The notes under the pieces were generated by a model. It was not told the DNA's origin, did no database searches, and saw only the letters and a program-made list of their open reading frames with translations. A stretch of DNA of 64,000 nt from Cyclina sinensis (taxonomy: Eukaryota; Mollusca; Bivalvia; Venerida; Veneridae): positions 27,444,304 through 27,508,303 of the forward strand of contig JAAONU010000004.1 of the NCBI GenBank assembly GCA_012932295.1, read 5' to 3'. Made by a program: the position numbers and the translations under genes. Below, piece after piece: positions 62,227 to 64,000 of the stretch. Each line of letters begins with the position of its first letter. Position 1 is the first letter of the stretch.

Positions 62227-62300
<74 letters not shown>
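62227..62300. repeat. Compound microsatellite (TC)19(TA)18
   Basis: Uninterrupted TC run 62227-62264 followed directly by TA run 62265-62300. The uninterrupted state suggests it is young or mutationally active. The Ser/Leu and Tyr/Ile repeat frame across it is not a gene. Confidence 0.97.
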
Positions 62301-62302
<2 letters not shown>

Positions 62303-64000
62303 AGAATGTGTTATAGTTATATCTGACATGGACATGGAACATGAATTTAAAAGTTAGTTATTATAAACTTGTACCGTATTGCCAAGCCTATATATATACA
62401 ACAAAGAGTCGACTTACTCTATGTTTTATCGTTTTTTTTCTGATTTTCTTTTGTTTCTTAATCATTGACCTGAGAAAAAATCGTAAATTCTCGTATAAAA
62501 ATTAAGAATGTCCATTGTTTGAATTTTAAATGCTTTTCAGATGAATAGTTGTAAGATGTATATATTCTGTTATCTTAGTATAATTTGTCTTTGAAACTGT
62601 ATCTGTAAGACTTTCTAAATGCAAACAAATTTTGACTGATTAGCATTTTCCCCATATTATCAACTTCCTCAATGTTATGCAAATTCAATTATCAGTTCCA
62701 CAGTGTAAGTGAATGTAGTTCGCAGCAGCCTGTTGGAGTCCTGAGAGGTTGTTGAAGTCATGTAGAAATTACGGCAATAAATTGACAAGGGCAATGACAT
62801 TAGCAGTGTCATACAACAATGTTTTTTTTTCTTAGACAACGCTTTCACGATATTGTGACTTGCTTTTCAGGCATTTTGAAACCGGGTTCAAAATCGCAAT
62901 TAGAATGGGAGATCTCACTTACAACAAACACAAGTCCATTCACAACTTTGAAAAAAATAGTCATAACGTACAACTTCTAATCTAAATATAAATAAGTTTA
63001 CAATAAGCCTGAACAGTAAGACCAGACTACGTACAAGACGCATTTAAAAGAGGAAATACTTACTTAATATGGCATGAAGGTAAAGTTATACAATGTAATG
63101 CAATTCTTAGCTTGAAATTTTATATATTTTTCAAGCAATTTTATAAACATTATAATTGTATCAAATTTTATGTTTATGTTACACAAACAATGATTGTTAG
63201 AAATACAGGCAGATATAATTAGAAAAGTCATGTTCGTTTGTCAATAATTGAGTTTGATTCTAGTCCCAATACAGGGCTAGTACATAATTATAGTCACGCA
63301 ACAACAAGTTTCATAAATGATAAATGTCATTTGTTGATCTTTTTTCAAAGTATCGAATAGATAAAAAATGTTCTTAAATATAAATGATATTTCATTTAGT
63401 AGGAAAAGAATGGGTAAGATACAATATCAAAACACGCACACCTACAAGTTAAGGTTTGTGCAACAGCAACAAATATTCGTTTAAGATTTTTAACGTTATT
63501 ATTCTTCTCGCATGTTCCAAGCTGATAATGGGATACACGCAATTGAATACAACTGATTATCTTCAGTCACACTTTAACATTTTAGTTAAATGGCACTGGC
63601 ACTGTTTGACAGTTTGCTGTCGACAGTAATTTCGTTCTGCGGTGTTATTACCAATAAGCAAAAATAAAGTAAAAATAGGTAAATGAAGGTCTAAACCACT
63701 AATATAAACATTAAATAATTAAACCCAGATAACTTAAATGTAAAAATGTCTGGTCTCCGTTTCAATAAATAAAAACCAGGATAATAATTTTGTGACCATA
63801 GTTGTGCAATAGAAGGCTTCGGAGAATTAGCTCCCTGTTTCGTGTACATCTTGTATATTTTACAAGTTAGAATACTTAAAATAAACAAAGTTGTGTGGGT
63901 TTGTCGTTTCCTGTTGAAAGAACTATTTATAGCATTGTCATTCTGATCTATTAAGAAGTTTTTAGTGCTTCTAAACGTTCACTAACACTCAAAAGATAAA
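62301..64000. other. Unassigned AT-rich DNA
   Basis: No gene, RNA gene or structured repeat recognised to the end of the window. Confidence 0.45.

Overview
The window is AT-rich eukaryotic nuclear DNA with no intact, recognisable protein-coding gene. It has simple-sequence runs, tRNA-derived SINEs, degenerate DNA-transposon and LINE pieces, and several families of roughly 145-160 bp tandem repeats. The SINE tail around 57.8 kb (ending in a 'ggcgttaaacc' motif), the 'aaggtcaaggtcac' monomers, and the 'acggacggacgg' tracts next to hairpins are repeat types I associate with bivalve mollusc genomes. A marine bivalve is therefore the best guess. This rests on recall of repeat families, not on a search. 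The window is best read as intergenic or intronic DNA.

Layout. 0-9 kb: mostly featureless, with a tRNA-like SINE (about 2.1 kb), a TTAA-flanked inverted-repeat element (2574-3012) and a two-monomer satellite element (about 7.2-7.6 kb). 9-21 kb: an old segmental duplication in which blocks Y (10.70-13.48 and 14.94-16.81 kb) and X (13.75-14.94 and 19.53-20.59 kb) each occur twice. One Y copy carries an insertion of about 850 bp that includes a 150 bp palindrome. Two tandem-repeat fields (17.2-18.1 and 18.4-19.0 kb) lie between copies. 21-24 kb: two more monomer arrays; the first repeats a sequence identical or close to the consensus oestrogen response element. 24-34.7 kb: low-complexity, unassigned DNA. 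34,781-36,054: a composite inverted-repeat element with a 9 bp flanking direct repeat, arms made of a 44 bp minisatellite and a core of eight 105 bp monomers. This is the most distinctive object in the window. 38.9-39.5 kb: the 3' end of a LINE on the minus strand. 40.57-41.73 kb: a complete-looking hairpin-bounded satellite element. 42.5-45.2 kb: a tandem duplication of about 0.8 kb. 45.5-45.9 kb: a broken mariner transposase. 48.8-49.5 kb: two tRNA-derived SINEs. 52.3-52.6 kb: a G-rich minisatellite. 53.8 kb: a short palindrome. 57.06-57.47 kb (+) and 58.51-58.72 kb (-): the only two stretches that look like possible exons. 62.2 kb: a compound TC/TA microsatellite.

No genes can be shown to act together here. 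What the window records is transposition, tandem amplification and local duplication. Names given to mobile elements are tentative unless a coding motif or target-site duplication is cited.
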